In this document: piece by piece, positions 43,012-52,359 of the stretch
Layout: each line of letters starts with the position of its first letter
Numbering within the stretch: position 1 is the stretch's first letter
DNA from: Dehalococcoidia bacterium
Lineage (GTDB): Bacteria; Chloroflexota; Dehalococcoidia; UBA2979
Direction: 5' to 3'
Length of the DNA: 60,058 nt
Assembly: GCA_029941115.1 (NCBI GenBank)
Contig: JAPYRK010000013.1
Location: forward strand, 1 to 60,058
Notes under the pieces: generated by a model
Database searches by the model: none
The model's input: the letters and a program-made list of their open reading frames with translations, nothing else
What the model was told of the DNA's origin: nothing
Made by a program: the position numbers and the translations under genes

Positions 43012-43043
43012 AAAGAGCAGCTTGAAAAAGCTGCTCTTTTTTT
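43012..43043 (+). terminator. rho-independent terminator after the substrate-binding gene
   Basis: AAAGAGCAGCTT, loop GAAA and AAGCTGCTCTTT form a perfect 12-pair stem whose end merges into a seven-T run. A perfect palindrome TTTCAGCAATTGCTGAAA lies just before it at 42987-43004. Confidence 0.95.
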
Positions 43044-43115
43044 ATTTGGATGTCAGGTTATCTGGCAAGCTTATATCATCAAAGAGAGAATACTGATTAA
43101 TTCTAGGGAGATTCT

Positions 43116-43898
43116 ATGAATGCAGAGGGCAGATTCAGCGGTAAAGTTGCAGTAGTGACTGGTGCTGCCGGTGGAATAGGCAGCGCGACCGCTCAACGAT
43201 TTGCTGAAGACGGCGCAGATCTCGTTCTGGTTGATTTGAACGGTACATCACTAGAGGAGATCGCCGCGAGAGTCGAGCGAGCCGGGACTAGGGCATACGC
43301 TGTGGCCGCAGATGTCAGTAGCTCGGAATCCGTAGAGAACTATGTATCACAGGCTATGGACAAATTTGGGCGAATTGATGTTTTTTTTAATAATGCGGGT
43401 GTTCTCGGCCCGTGGCGAAACTTGCTTGAGTATACCGAAGAAGATTTTGATCACGTAATGTCAGTAAACGTAAAGGGCGTATGGTTGGGAATGAAAGCAG
43501 TTGCACAAGTGATGATGAAGAATGGCGGTGGCGCAATCGTAAACACTGCCTCGATAGCCGGACTTAGTGGAACACCAACTGTATTCGCTTATGGCGCAAG
43601 CAAACACGCTGTAGTGGGAATGACAAAGTCGGCAGCTCTTGGCTTGGGGCCTCATGGGATTCGAGTCAATGCTGTTTGTCCGGCTGTAATTGATACCCCG
43701 ATGGGCGAAGCAGTCCTTCGGGGAGCTAATCCAGACGATATTGAGGCTGCCAAGGAAAGACTTGGTGAACTGTATCCACTGGGACGAATTGGTCAGCCCG
43801 AGGAAGTGGCAGCACTCGTAGCTTATTTGTCCTCTTCGGATGCATCATTCATCACAGGTGGAATTTATCCGGTGGATGGCGGTACGCGAGCTCGTTAG
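43116..43898 (+). CDS. SDR-family oxidoreductase (NAD-type)
   Basis: The 260-residue classical SDR has [18 protein letters not shown], Asp after beta-2 ([11 protein letters not shown] preference), [12 protein letters not shown] and catalytic [13 protein letters not shown], ending VDGGTRAR. It is closest in sequence style to the SDR at 14762 (shared SKH/AKHxVVG and ending). The 285-nt region after it (43899-44183) holds no gene or structure I can identify. Confidence 0.9.
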   Translation: MNAEGRFSGKVAVVTGAAGGIGSATAQRFAEDGADLVLVDLNGTSLEEIAARVERAGTRAYAVAADVSSSESVENYVSQAMDKFGRIDVFFNNAGVLGPWRNLLEYTEEDFDHVMSVNVKGVWLGMKAVAQVMMKNGGGAIVNTASIAGLSGTPTVFAYGASKHAVVGMTKSAALGLGPHGIRVNAVCPAVIDTPMGEAVLRGANPDDIEAAKERLGELYPLGRIGQPEEVAALVAYLSSSDASFITGGIYPVDGGTRAR

Positions 43899-44183
43899 AT
43901 TTTTGTATTGCGACACTGAGATATCGTACCCTGACTCCGCTCCTGTTTTTGATCGCATGAGTGGAGAATCTATTCAGACTTGGAGCTGGGATTTATAAGC
44001 CGATAGGAGTGATCGATCCGCCAGAATTCATATTAACTGTAGTTGTTTTAAGAGGCGTCCCGTTTCAGGTCGTATCGTAATCCAAAGAAGAGTACTAAGA
44101 CTGCACTCTGCAGAAACACTTGTTGGGCTTTAGTCTAGATTTGACTTAATTGTTCATACTAGAGAGTTGGGAACCCGCTCAGT

Positions 44184-45359
44184 TCAGGGCCTCCCTTTTA
44201 TTTTGGCGAGAAGTTCTTCAGGTCTTATAGGCTCGGTCGAAGATCTTGAGGAGTCGGTGTCGATGTAAAGAGAATCATTCAGATGTTTTCTTGGGATATA
44301 TGCAAACGCTAAACTTGCGCCCAGGGCCGCGGAATAAAATGCAGCTACGCAGGCGCTGATAACCGTTCCGTCATACAGTTGCACAGTGTCTCCTTTTTTT
44401 GCCAAGCCCTTATCTAACAGCTTGAAGGCTTTGATAGATCGTGTGGTTGGAAATTCTTTTAAGTCTTTTTCTAGTTGGGCACTTCCTTCAAAGGTCCTCC
44501 GAGTATTTTCACCGTCTTCGAGATCTACCAGCTGAGCGAGCCCGGCATGAAACGGTGTGGCAGGGTGAGGAATTTCGGCGGGGGCTTCAAGGAAATTTGC
44601 CTCAAGTCGCAGGGCGTCCGAGGCTGCGAGTCCGATAGGTTCTGTGCCAACTGACAAGAGTTGCTGCCAAATGTGTTCACCAACCTCGGGTGAGCAGATG
44701 ATCAGGTATCCCATCTCACCAGTTTCCGAATAATTCGCAACGAGTGCGCGGTAGCCGCCCAGCAGGATTTCATGTCCTTCGTTCAGTGGAATGGACTTAG
44801 GTATGGTGGGTCCCAAGGCTGTAACTAAGCTATCAGATACGTCGGGTCCTGAAACTGATAGTAAAACTGACTCCTCTAGTCGATCCCTAACCAACACATC
44901 CGAATACGTCTCCGCACATTGTTCGACACGTTTCAGTAAGCTCGTTTGGGTTCGTGGCCCAGAGATGATCAGCCATCTTCCGGCATCTAGTCGACACCAA
45001 ATCGCGATGTCAAAAACAGTTCCATCCTCGTTACAGGCGACTGTACGGCTAATTTGACCGATTGCTAGTTTATAGGGGTCAGACGTAAACACTCGGTCGA
45101 GCACTTGCTCAGCGTTTTCCCCAGTTACATAGAAGCGTCCAAGGTATGATCGGTCTGAGATCACGGTGCCCGACCGTGCTGAGCGTTGCTCATCATAAGT
45201 TCCTTGGTACCAAAGCGGTAATGTAAAGGAATGGACAGGTGCCGGATGCCAGTTAGCTTTCATGTGCAAGTGAACGAGAGGAAGGACGTTTGTCCGCTCC
45301 ACTCCGCCTATTGTGGGAATGATTGGAATTATTTGTTTTTTAGCGCTTTCTTCGGTCAT
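44184..45359 (-). CDS. GcvT-like folate-binding aminomethyltransferase family protein
   Basis: The 391-residue protein follows the GcvT/YgfZ fold: SFTLPLWYQGTYDEQRSARSGTV, YLGRFYVTGENAEQVLDRVF, GQISRTVACNEDGTVFD, SETGEMGYLI and SDALRLEANFLE. The C-terminal barrel has DTVQLYDGTVISACVAAF. Such proteins bind tetrahydrofolate and move one-carbon units or demethylate substrates such as glycine-betaine derivatives, DMSP or vanillate. No glycine cleavage genes are near, so a demethylase role is possible. It follows the MBL hydrolase gene by 15 nt. Confidence 0.8.
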   Translation of the reverse strand: MTEESAKKQIIPIIPTIGGVERTNVLPLVHLHMKANWHPAPVHSFTLPLWYQGTYDEQRSARSGTVISDRSYLGRFYVTGENAEQVLDRVFTSDPYKLAIGQISRTVACNEDGTVFDIAIWCRLDAGRWLIISGPRTQTSLLKRVEQCAETYSDVLVRDRLEESVLLSVSGPDVSDSLVTALGPTIPKSIPLNEGHEILLGGYRALVANYSETGEMGYLIICSPEVGEHIWQQLLSVGTEPIGLAASDALRLEANFLEAPAEIPHPATPFHAGLAQLVDLEDGENTRRTFEGSAQLEKDLKEFPTTRSIKAFKLLDKGLAKKGDTVQLYDGTVISACVAAFYSAALGASLAFAYIPRKHLNDSLYIDTDSSRSSTEPIRPEELLAKIKGRP

Positions 45360-45374
45360 AATTAGATAAATACC

Positions 45375-46280
45375 CTAATGAGTATGTGGACTAGAACCAG
45401 CTACGTGTGGAGCTTCTTTTTCCCACTTTCGGAATCCTTCGTCCGTTAGGGTTAATTTACCGACACCTGGATATGTACCGTGGGAGAATATAATTAGAGC
45501 TTCGGACTCAATGCACTCAGCGGCGAGCTTTTTCTTTGTTTCCATTGAAACTAACGGTAAGACATCCAGTCCTGAAACCCAGGCAGTTCGTTCGAGTTGC
45601 GCATGATGCTGAATCATGTCGCCAACGTAGACGCCCCATTCTTGACCAGACCGCATAAAAACGGCACTGTGGCCTTCTGTATGGCCGGGTGTGGGTGAAA
45701 CTACTACTTCATCGGTTATTTTTATTTCATCATCAAATAATTTTATATGATCCATGATTGGCTTTAGATTTTTTTCTAGGTAAGTCACTCGAGTACGCTC
45801 GTTAGGATTAAGGGCATCATTCCATTCTTTTTCGGAGATGTAATAGGTGGCATTTGGAAAGGTAGCCACTAGCTCTTCATTATTTGAACTCACCGAAGTA
45901 TTCCAACCACAGTGATCGAAATGTAGATGAGTGTTAACCACGACATCTATGTCACTGGGGCTGAGGCCTTGTTGAGCAATTGATTGGATCAGATTTCCTT
46001 GTTCGATGGGCGAAGCTACATCTCGATCGCCTGGCTTCCCACCCACTCCCGTGTCGAGTAGAATATTTTTGCCATTGGATCTTAGTAGAACGCAGTTCAA
46101 ACCCTGAGTAATTCGATGTTGATTATCGATTTCATTTTGGACAGCGCGCTCCCACATCACTCGTGGCACAACCCCGAAAATAGCACCTCCGTCGTACATG
46201 AAAGTACCATCATTAACGATCGTAATAGGCATTGATCCTATTTGAAATTTTGCGCCTGTTAAAAACTCTGAATTCGTCAT
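45375..46280 (-). CDS. metallo-beta-lactamase-fold hydrolase
   Basis: The 301-residue protein has the zinc-binding NTHLHFDHCGWN, a His in SPTPGHTEGHSAVF, an Asp in VYVGDMIQHH and a terminal IIFSHGTYPG. It groups by motif with quorum-quenching lactonases and other AHL-lactonase-like MBL enzymes, but substrate cannot be deduced. It is the first gene of a two-gene unit with the GcvT-like gene. Confidence 0.9.
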   Translation of the reverse strand: MTNSEFLTGAKFQIGSMPITIVNDGTFMYDGGAIFGVVPRVMWERAVQNEIDNQHRITQGLNCVLLRSNGKNILLDTGVGGKPGDRDVASPIEQGNLIQSIAQQGLSPSDIDVVVNTHLHFDHCGWNTSVSSNNEELVATFPNATYYISEKEWNDALNPNERTRVTYLEKNLKPIMDHIKLFDDEIKITDEVVVSPTPGHTEGHSAVFMRSGQEWGVYVGDMIQHHAQLERTAWVSGLDVLPLVSMETKKKLAAECIESEALIIFSHGTYPGVGKLTLTDEGFRKWEKEAPHVAGSSPHTH

Positions 46281-46504
46281 TTGGATAGACTATCAACTGA
46301 ATTAGTTTCATAGTGAAAATTAACTATTCTCTTTTACGCGTGGAAGTGCGTGGGCGCGATACTATATAAAAGATTTATATGAACGTGTTTGGTTCGTAGG
46401 ATAAATTAAGCAATCGTCAAATTTCTATTGTGCGGTAATTTTTTTAGATTTATGATGGATAATTCGCGGCGCGATATTATGCTAACGAGTGTTCAGGGGG
46501 CAGT

Positions 46505-47428
46505 ATGGCACAGCAGATGGCTTATTTTGAGGGAAAATTTGTTCCTATTGAAGAGGCGAACCTCAATGTGATGACTCATGCTTTCAATTATGGGAGCGCG
46601 GTGTTTGAGGGAATTCGAGGCAATTGGAATTCTGCTCATGAAGAGCTCTACCTCTTTAAGGTTCGTGAGCATATTGATCGTCTTGTCCAGAGTGCTCGAA
46701 TATTGCGAATGAATGGAACTTACGATGCGAATGAAATCTCTAATCTCGTTGTAGAGTTGGCGCGTCGCTGCGATTATAAGGAGGATATGTATATCCGGCC
46801 GATGGTATATAAATCAGGACTTGACATCGGCCCTGCTATTCACTCGGTTGAAGATAAGTTACTTATTTATTCGAGGCCCCTGGGCGATTATCTAGATCCA
46901 AATGCGGGTGCTACGGTTATGACCTCGTCATGGCGCAGGGTTGATGACACTTCAATTCCCGCGCGAGCCAAGGTTTCTGGTCTGTACGTGAATAATGGTT
47001 TGGCAACCAGTGAAGCTAAACAAAATGGAATGACTGAAGCCATCATGCTAAATCAGGATGGGCACGTGTCTGAAGGTGCGGGAGAAAACCTTGTAATGAT
47101 TAGAAAAGGAGTCCTGATCAGTCCTCCTGAGAGCGACAATATATTGGAGGGAATCACTCTTGATACTGCTCTTTTTCTTGCGAGCGAAAAGCTTAATCTC
47201 CCGGTCCAGAGAAGGACTATTGATAGGTCTGAGCTATATATTGCGGACGAATTATTTATGACGGGAACCGCCGCTCATGTCACACCTGTAACTGAAGTTG
47301 ACCGGGTACCGGTTGGGAATGGCCAGCCAGGTGTAATTTCCAGAAAACTGCAAAAGTTATTTTTCGATGCAATCACGGGCGAATTATCTGAATACAAAAA
47401 CTGGCTGATACCTGTTTACGCTGAATAG
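46505..47428 (+). CDS. ilvE: branched-chain amino acid aminotransferase
   Basis: The 307-residue class IV PLP enzyme starts AYFEGKFVPIEEANLNVMTH and has FNYGSAVFEGIRGNWN, the PLP Lys156 in PARAKVSGLYVNN, EAIMLNQDGHVSEGAGENLVMI and FMTGTAAHVTPV. It makes leucine, isoleucine and valine from their 2-oxo acids with glutamate. The length is normal. An AGGGGG Shine-Dalgarno precedes ATG. It starts the biosynthetic region that continues with ilvBNC and leuA. Confidence 0.92.
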   Translation: MAQQMAYFEGKFVPIEEANLNVMTHAFNYGSAVFEGIRGNWNSAHEELYLFKVREHIDRLVQSARILRMNGTYDANEISNLVVELARRCDYKEDMYIRPMVYKSGLDIGPAIHSVEDKLLIYSRPLGDYLDPNAGATVMTSSWRRVDDTSIPARAKVSGLYVNNGLATSEAKQNGMTEAIMLNQDGHVSEGAGENLVMIRKGVLISPPESDNILEGITLDTALFLASEKLNLPVQRRTIDRSELYIADELFMTGTAAHVTPVTEVDRVPVGNGQPGVISRKLQKLFFDAITGELSEYKNWLIPVYAE

Positions 47429-47441
47429 TTAATTTAGATTT

Positions 47442-48383
47442 ATGGCCGCTGAAAGTACGTTTAAGCCTAAGATGCTCAAGGGCTTAATTTTTGGAATTTT
47501 CTTGTCGAGCTTGTCTGTTTGCCTTACGGTGGGATTGACGTTATTCGCGAGTAAACTTTCGTTCAGTGTGCTGCAGATCTTGGCCTACGGCTGTTCTTTT
47601 TTTGCAGCCCTGTTGACGATATTTTTTTCTTACTGGGTTCTATGCTTGTTTAAATTACGGTATAGGGTAAATGACGGTAATTTGATAATTCACTGGGGTT
47701 TGGTGTGTCATATTATTCCACTTTCATCAGTAACGAGGATTAGCACCACTGGATATTCAGATGACGTCTTGGTGAATTTGTTTTCATGGCCTGGAATGAG
47801 TATAGGAAAAGGATTTTCCAGACTTGATTCAACAAAGAGTGCGCCGAAGCCCATTACTATTTTTGCCACTTCTCGGAATAGACAAGAATTACTGTATCTT
47901 GAGACATCTAATTCGTTGTATGGCATATCCGTGAGTGATGAACAAAATTTTCTTGAAGGCCTTGGTGCCTATGGATATCAAGATACTCAAGACCTAACAG
48001 AACCACATCTCAGCTATATATGGCCGCGATTATATTTTCTTATTTCGTCAGCTAGCGCGTGGCTATATTTGATACTCATTGCATTGATGACTATTTTAAT
48101 GTGGTCCGAATTCAGTTTCCGTTTTGCAGAGTTACCTGTCCAACTCGAAGGGGTTTTCCCAATTAGTGAAGAAAGGTCGAGATTTATTACTTTTTGGTTA
48201 CGTGATGAATTATTTCAAATTCCACTACTTGCGTCGATACTAGTAGTGAGTAACACGATATTGGGACTTATATTTTTTGTGTGGGAACGGAAGCTTGCCC
48301 TAATGATTTTATTTTGCACAATGCTGATACCGGGATTATCGATTTTTCTTTTTGAGTTTACAGTCCATGTTTCAGGCGGTTAG
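47442..48383 (+). CDS. membrane protein with PH-like domain
   Basis: The 313-residue protein has two N-terminal membrane segments (about 13-38 and 45-68), a soluble domain resembling bacterial PH domains (YRVNDGNLIIHWGLVCHIIP, then LSSVTRISTTGYSDDV and a GISVSDEQNFLEGLG end), and three C-terminal membrane segments. The PH assignment is by pattern only. It lies 13 nt after ilvE and 41 nt before the reductase, so it may be in the same transcript. Confidence 0.7.
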   Translation: MAAESTFKPKMLKGLIFGIFLSSLSVCLTVGLTLFASKLSFSVLQILAYGCSFFAALLTIFFSYWVLCLFKLRYRVNDGNLIIHWGLVCHIIPLSSVTRISTTGYSDDVLVNLFSWPGMSIGKGFSRLDSTKSAPKPITIFATSRNRQELLYLETSNSLYGISVSDEQNFLEGLGAYGYQDTQDLTEPHLSYIWPRLYFLISSASAWLYLILIALMTILMWSEFSFRFAELPVQLEGVFPISEERSRFITFWLRDELFQIPLLASILVVSNTILGLIFFVWERKLALMILFCTMLIPGLSIFLFEFTVHVSGG

Positions 48384-48424
48384 CTAGCAGTGACTCTATT
48401 TGGTCTAAGGTATAACCTGATTTA

Positions 48425-49615
48425 ATGGCAGCAATAACTACAGAAGTAGCGATCATTGGCGCGGGACCTTCCGGTTCTATTGCGGCATATCAGTTGGCCA
48501 CTGCAGGTCTTGGGGTCGTGTTGCTAGACAGGGCTAAATTTCCAAGAGATAAACCCTGTGGCGGTGGTGTGACGGTTAGATGTGAACGAATTCTTCCATT
48601 TTCCATTGATCCGGTGATCGAGGATGTTATTACTGGTGCAGACATCAGAATTCGAAACGAGTCTTCTGTGCTGCAGAGCTCGGGATCAGTTCTGACTTAC
48701 ATGACGCAGCGATCACGTTTCGACGCATTTCTGGCTGATAAGGCGCAGGAGGCAGGGGCAAATTTTAGAGATAGTGAACAGGTAACCGATATTTTATCTA
48801 GGTCGGGCGATGGGTTCCGAGTCCATACTCGATCGGGTACTGAAATCCGAGCACAAGTGCTTCTAGGCGCTGATGGGGCTAACGGAATTACTGGTAATAG
48901 ACTGGGTTTTGATAGTCACAGTGCAGGGGCCGTTGCGTTGGAAGGTAACGTGTATTTCCCTGATGGCGTTCCACGTGAGTTTGAACATAAGGTGATTCTT
49001 AATTTTGGGTATTTAACTCAGGGCTATGGATGGATTTTCCCCAAGAGTGACCATATTAATATCGGAGTTGGTGGCAGTCGATCCAGTGGGGGCAAACGCT
49101 TAAAGGCTGCCATGAACAAGTTAGCTGAGATCTATGGCATTGCCTATGATTCGATTACTGAGATTAAAGGCCACCATCTTCCCATGCGACACCACGATTC
49201 AGCTATTTCTATTGACGGGGCCGCCCTTCTTGGTGACGCAGCCGGCTTAGTCGATCCCTTATCTGGCGAAGGAATTTTTGCGGCCTTACGATCAGGTATG
49301 GCGGTCGCGCCTATCGTCGAGCAGTATCTTGCCTCTGAAGTTGATTCGTTAACGGGCTACCAACTTGAACTGCAAAAGGAACTTATTCCCGAAATTGAGA
49401 CCTCAGAGGCACTAATGCAGATATTCCACACGTATCCCAGGCCGTTTGTTTGGATGCTTCAACACGTAGGCTTGTTTTGGATTGGAGCGATTGAGCTGAT
49501 TCGTGGTGATTCAACTTATCTAGACCTTACTAATAAGTTTGGGAAGTTAGGGCGATCATTACTTATGCCTGCGGCTTGGTTGGGAAAAATAATTTCAGCG
49601 CGTAGGCGAAACTAA
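48425..49615 (+). CDS. geranylgeranyl reductase-family FAD-dependent oxidoreductase
   Basis: The 396-residue flavoprotein has the FAD-binding AIIGAGPSGSIAAYQLATAG, the family PCGGGVTVRC motif, and the second FAD motif LLGDAAGLVDPLSGEGIFAAL. Geranylgeranyl reductase-like enzymes saturate isoprenoid double bonds in chlorophyll, menaquinone or lipids; this one more likely modifies a quinone or polyprenyl chain, as no photosynthesis genes occur here. It is followed by the ilvB leader region. Confidence 0.88.
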   Translation: MAAITTEVAIIGAGPSGSIAAYQLATAGLGVVLLDRAKFPRDKPCGGGVTVRCERILPFSIDPVIEDVITGADIRIRNESSVLQSSGSVLTYMTQRSRFDAFLADKAQEAGANFRDSEQVTDILSRSGDGFRVHTRSGTEIRAQVLLGADGANGITGNRLGFDSHSAGAVALEGNVYFPDGVPREFEHKVILNFGYLTQGYGWIFPKSDHINIGVGGSRSSGGKRLKAAMNKLAEIYGIAYDSITEIKGHHLPMRHHDSAISIDGAALLGDAAGLVDPLSGEGIFAALRSGMAVAPIVEQYLASEVDSLTGYQLELQKELIPEIETSEALMQIFHTYPRPFVWMLQHVGLFWIGAIELIRGDSTYLDLTNKFGKLGRSLLMPAAWLGKIISARRRN

Positions 49616-49690
49616 TCCCTATTTATGATACGCAGGGAATAGCTGAGGCTCTTGACGGTTCCAGATCTAGGTCTCAGAATAAGGTTCACT

Positions 49691-49783
49691 ATGTGTTACT
49701 TGAATGGCACCTCTTTTTTAACTGAGTTGAGAGAAAGCTCGGTTACTCCTGCCCATTTAGTACTTGTAGTCGTCGTGTCCTAG
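49691..49783 (+). CDS. ilvB operon leader peptide, Val/Leu-rich
   Basis: An AAGG Shine-Dalgarno (49681-49684) 6 nt before ATG 49691 starts a 30-codon frame that ends at TAG 49781-49783. Its last residues before the final Ser are L-V-L-V-V-V-V, encoded by 49757-49777, and the stop touches the first hairpin downstream. The frame lies 180 nt before ilvB, in a region without other genes. A leader rich in the amino acids made by the operon, next to a hairpin, is the arrangement used for ribosome-mediated attenuation. Confidence 0.8.
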   Translation: MCYLNGTSFLTELRESSVTPAHLVLVVVVS

Positions 49784-49822
49784 GGTGGCCGTCCTGGTCG
49801 CCCAAGAGCTCGCGTGTCGAGC
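49783..49822 (+). promoter_or_regulatory. hairpins after the ilvB leader peptide
   Basis: GGGTGGCC (49783-49790) can pair with GGTCGCCC (49796-49803) as eight pairs including two G-U, and GCTCG (49808-49812) with CGAGC (49818-49822). There is no T run after either, so simple intrinsic termination is not shown; effects on translation or Rho access are alternatives. The rest of the 348-nt gap 49616-49963 shows no other clear element. Confidence 0.5.
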
Positions 49823-49963
49823 CAAAAGAACTAAAAAAACCCGATAATATTCAGAGTTAACAAGAATACGAAGTTTACGTTATATCAGAGTGAACTAGTG
49901 GTGAGTAAGATAAGGTCATTTTGACTTGTGCGACCGACTAGATTTGTGATTGAGGAGACCATT

Positions 49964-51649
49964 ATGACAAGAATGAGTGGTGCAGACATTGTTCTTAGAT
50001 GTTTACAGAAATTAGGTGTGGATACATTGTTTGGGTATCCAGGAGGAGTCGTGCTGCCCCTTTATGATCGATTTCCAGATTATCCCGATATAAATCATAT
50101 TTTGGTCCGGCATGAGCAGGCTGCTGGTCATGCTGCTGATGGTTATGCAAGAGCTTCAGGAAAGTTAGGTGTTGCATTAGCGACTTCAGGCCCTGGTGCT
50201 ACAAATCTAGTTACTGCTATTACAAATGCTCATATGGACTCAGTGCCAACATTATTTATCACGGGTAATGTCACGCGTTCACTACTTGGGAAAGATGGCT
50301 TTCAGGAGGCAGATATTACTGGTATTACTATGCCAATAGTTAAGCATAATTACATTGTTATGAGACCGGATGATTTAGTTTATGCGTTTAGTGAAGCAGC
50401 TTACATCGCGACGACTGGAAGACCTGGGGCCGTTCATATCGATATTCCAAAGGATGTTTTTATAGAGGAGGCAGAATTTCACTGGCCGGAGGATGTTCAT
50501 ATTCGTGGTTATAACCCACCCACGGCAGCTGACGTGGAATCCATTGAGGCGGCAACAGAAATTATTAATCAAGCAGAGAGACCACTTATTTTTGCTGGGC
50601 ACGGAATAATACTATCCGACGCGGCAGAGGAATTACGAGCTTTTGCTGAAAAGAGTGAAATTCCTGTCGTTAATACTTTGCTTGGTTTGGGATCGATAGC
50701 TCCTAGCCATGTTCTTTCATACGGAATGCTTGGGATGCATGGGTCATACTGGGCCAATCATGCTGCCTCGTCAGCGGACGTCATTATTGGTTTAGGTATG
50801 CGAATGGACGATCGGGCACTAGGGCGTTTTGAAGATATGAACCCTGATGCAAAAATTATCCATGTTGATATTGATCCTGCGGAGCACGAAAAAAATATAG
50901 GAACTCATGTTCCTATCGTTGGGAACGTTAAGGATGTTTTGGGTCAGTTAGCTGAATCTGTAAGTGCAGCTACTCATCCGGACTGGCTTCAATGGATAAA
51001 TGAAATGCGGATTAACCATAAGGAATCAATGTCGGTTCCGAGTGGCCCGGAACTAAGCGCGCAGTATGCAATTTCAAGAATTGCCGAGCTCATCGGACCT
51101 GAATCAGTTTTGTGCACGGGAGTAGGGCAACATCAAATGTGGGCTGCTCAATTTGGAAATATATCTCGACCACGTCAATTCATCACGTCTGGGGGGTTGG
51201 GGACCATGGGTTTTGAAGTACCAGCCGCGATGGGTGCGCAGGCTGCATGCCCAGAAAGGCCCGTATGGACGATTTGTGGCGACGGTGGATTTCAAATGAC
51301 CTTCCAGGAGATAGGAACTATGGTCGCTGAGAAATTACCAGTGAAGATGGCGATTATGAATAATTGTTATCTCGGCATGGTGCGTCAGTGGCAAGAATTG
51401 TTTTATGACAAGAATTTGGTCGATGTGAACATCACCCAGCCTGACTTCTTGAAAATTGCTGAAGCATATGGAATTCGTGGAATTCGAGTAACTAATCAGG
51501 AGGATGTTGACGCGGCTATTCAAGAAGCTGAGGCTGACTCTGGACCCGTAATTATCGACTTTCGAGTGGCACAGCAGGACAATGTGTGGCCAATGGTTCC
51601 AGCGGGCGCGGCACTTAACGAAACCGTGGAATCAAGCGGTCAGATATAG
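49964..51649 (+). CDS. ilvB: acetolactate synthase large subunit
   Basis: ATG 49964 with GGAG 7 nt upstream gives 561 residues; a GTG at 49928 is less likely. Catalytic Glu51 lies in VRHEQAAGHAADGYARASG, and the TPP motif is GDGGFQMTFQEIGTM with NN downstream. TSGPGATNLVTAI and GMLGMHGSYWAN are typical of IlvB. It joins two pyruvate or pyruvate and 2-oxobutyrate, the first common step in Val, Leu and Ile synthesis. It is followed by ilvN and ilvC in the usual order and controlled by the leader at 49691. Confidence 0.95.
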   Translation: MTRMSGADIVLRCLQKLGVDTLFGYPGGVVLPLYDRFPDYPDINHILVRHEQAAGHAADGYARASGKLGVALATSGPGATNLVTAITNAHMDSVPTLFITGNVTRSLLGKDGFQEADITGITMPIVKHNYIVMRPDDLVYAFSEAAYIATTGRPGAVHIDIPKDVFIEEAEFHWPEDVHIRGYNPPTAADVESIEAATEIINQAERPLIFAGHGIILSDAAEELRAFAEKSEIPVVNTLLGLGSIAPSHVLSYGMLGMHGSYWANHAASSADVIIGLGMRMDDRALGRFEDMNPDAKIIHVDIDPAEHEKNIGTHVPIVGNVKDVLGQLAESVSAATHPDWLQWINEMRINHKESMSVPSGPELSAQYAISRIAELIGPESVLCTGVGQHQMWAAQFGNISRPRQFITSGGLGTMGFEVPAAMGAQAACPERPVWTICGDGGFQMTFQEIGTMVAEKLPVKMAIMNNCYLGMVRQWQELFYDKNLVDVNITQPDFLKIAEAYGIRGIRVTNQEDVDAAIQEAEADSGPVIIDFRVAQQDNVWPMVPAGAALNETVESSGQI

Positions 51650-51711
51650 GGGCAGGAAATATTCTTGTTGCTTACTTTTTATTGATTTAGTTAGATTAGA
51701 GGATTGAAATT

Positions 51712-52308
51712 ATGAAAACAAACTTGACTGGCCCACGCCAGACGATAGCTGCGCTGGTGGAAGACCGTCCAGGGGTTTTGACTCGCGTGGCATCATTATT
51801 TCGGCGTCGCGGTTATAACATTGAGAGTTTAGCTGTTGGGTCTACCAACGAGGCAGGAGTATCGAGGATGACTATAGTTGTCGAGGGGACTCCTTTAATC
51901 GGCGATCAGGTTGCCAAGCAGTTGGATAAATTGATAGACGTGATCACGACTGAGGTATTGGTGGATGGCGACTCAATTGGACGTGAGCTCGCGTTGATCA
52001 AGGTAATGGCGAAACCCGGACAACGACGTGAAATTTTAGATATTGTCGAAATATTTAGAGCGTCAATTGTGGACCTATCGGCGGCGAGCGCGATTATCCA
52101 GATTACTGCTGCTAACGAGACCATAGAAGCGCTTACAGATAACCTTCGTCCATACGGCATTCTTGAATTAGTTCGAACTGGGGGTATAGCTCTGGTGCGC
52201 GGAGAACGTACAACTCAAATGCCGCACTTTGAAGATGAGGAATTAAGACGATTCCATCAAGAGTCAGGTAGAATTCCAAGTGGTGACCTGCCACATCTAA
52301 GTGATTGA
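51712..52308 (+). CDS. ilvN: acetolactate synthase small (regulatory) subunit
   Basis: The 198-residue protein has the N-terminal ACT domain: IAALVEDRPGVLTRVASLFRR, GYNIESLAVGSTNEAGVSRM, then the second ACT-like half with LALIKVMAKPGQRREILDIV and GILELVRTGGIALVRGE. It activates IlvB and gives valine feedback control. It is about 30 residues longer than many IlvN/IlvH proteins because of a polar C-terminal tail. It sits 62 nt after ilvB. Confidence 0.95.
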   Translation: MKTNLTGPRQTIAALVEDRPGVLTRVASLFRRRGYNIESLAVGSTNEAGVSRMTIVVEGTPLIGDQVAKQLDKLIDVITTEVLVDGDSIGRELALIKVMAKPGQRREILDIVEIFRASIVDLSAASAIIQITAANETIEALTDNLRPYGILELVRTGGIALVRGERTTQMPHFEDEELRRFHQESGRIPSGDLPHLSD

Positions 52309-52359
52309 GTCTGAGGGCAGGAAAAAAGTAGTATTAGTAATGTATTAGGGGGTAAGTCT

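Noticed and set aside
43899-44183. Possible small gene or RNA in the 285-nt gap
   Set aside because: No frame with a Shine-Dalgarno, no tRNA-like or riboswitch-like pattern and no clear hairpin with T run seen.
49781-49803. T-box riboswitch (AGGGTGG resembles the T-box core)
   Set aside because: The following bases do not match the rest of the T-box, no Stem I with specifier loop or GA motif could be seen, and the Val/Leu leader explains the region better.
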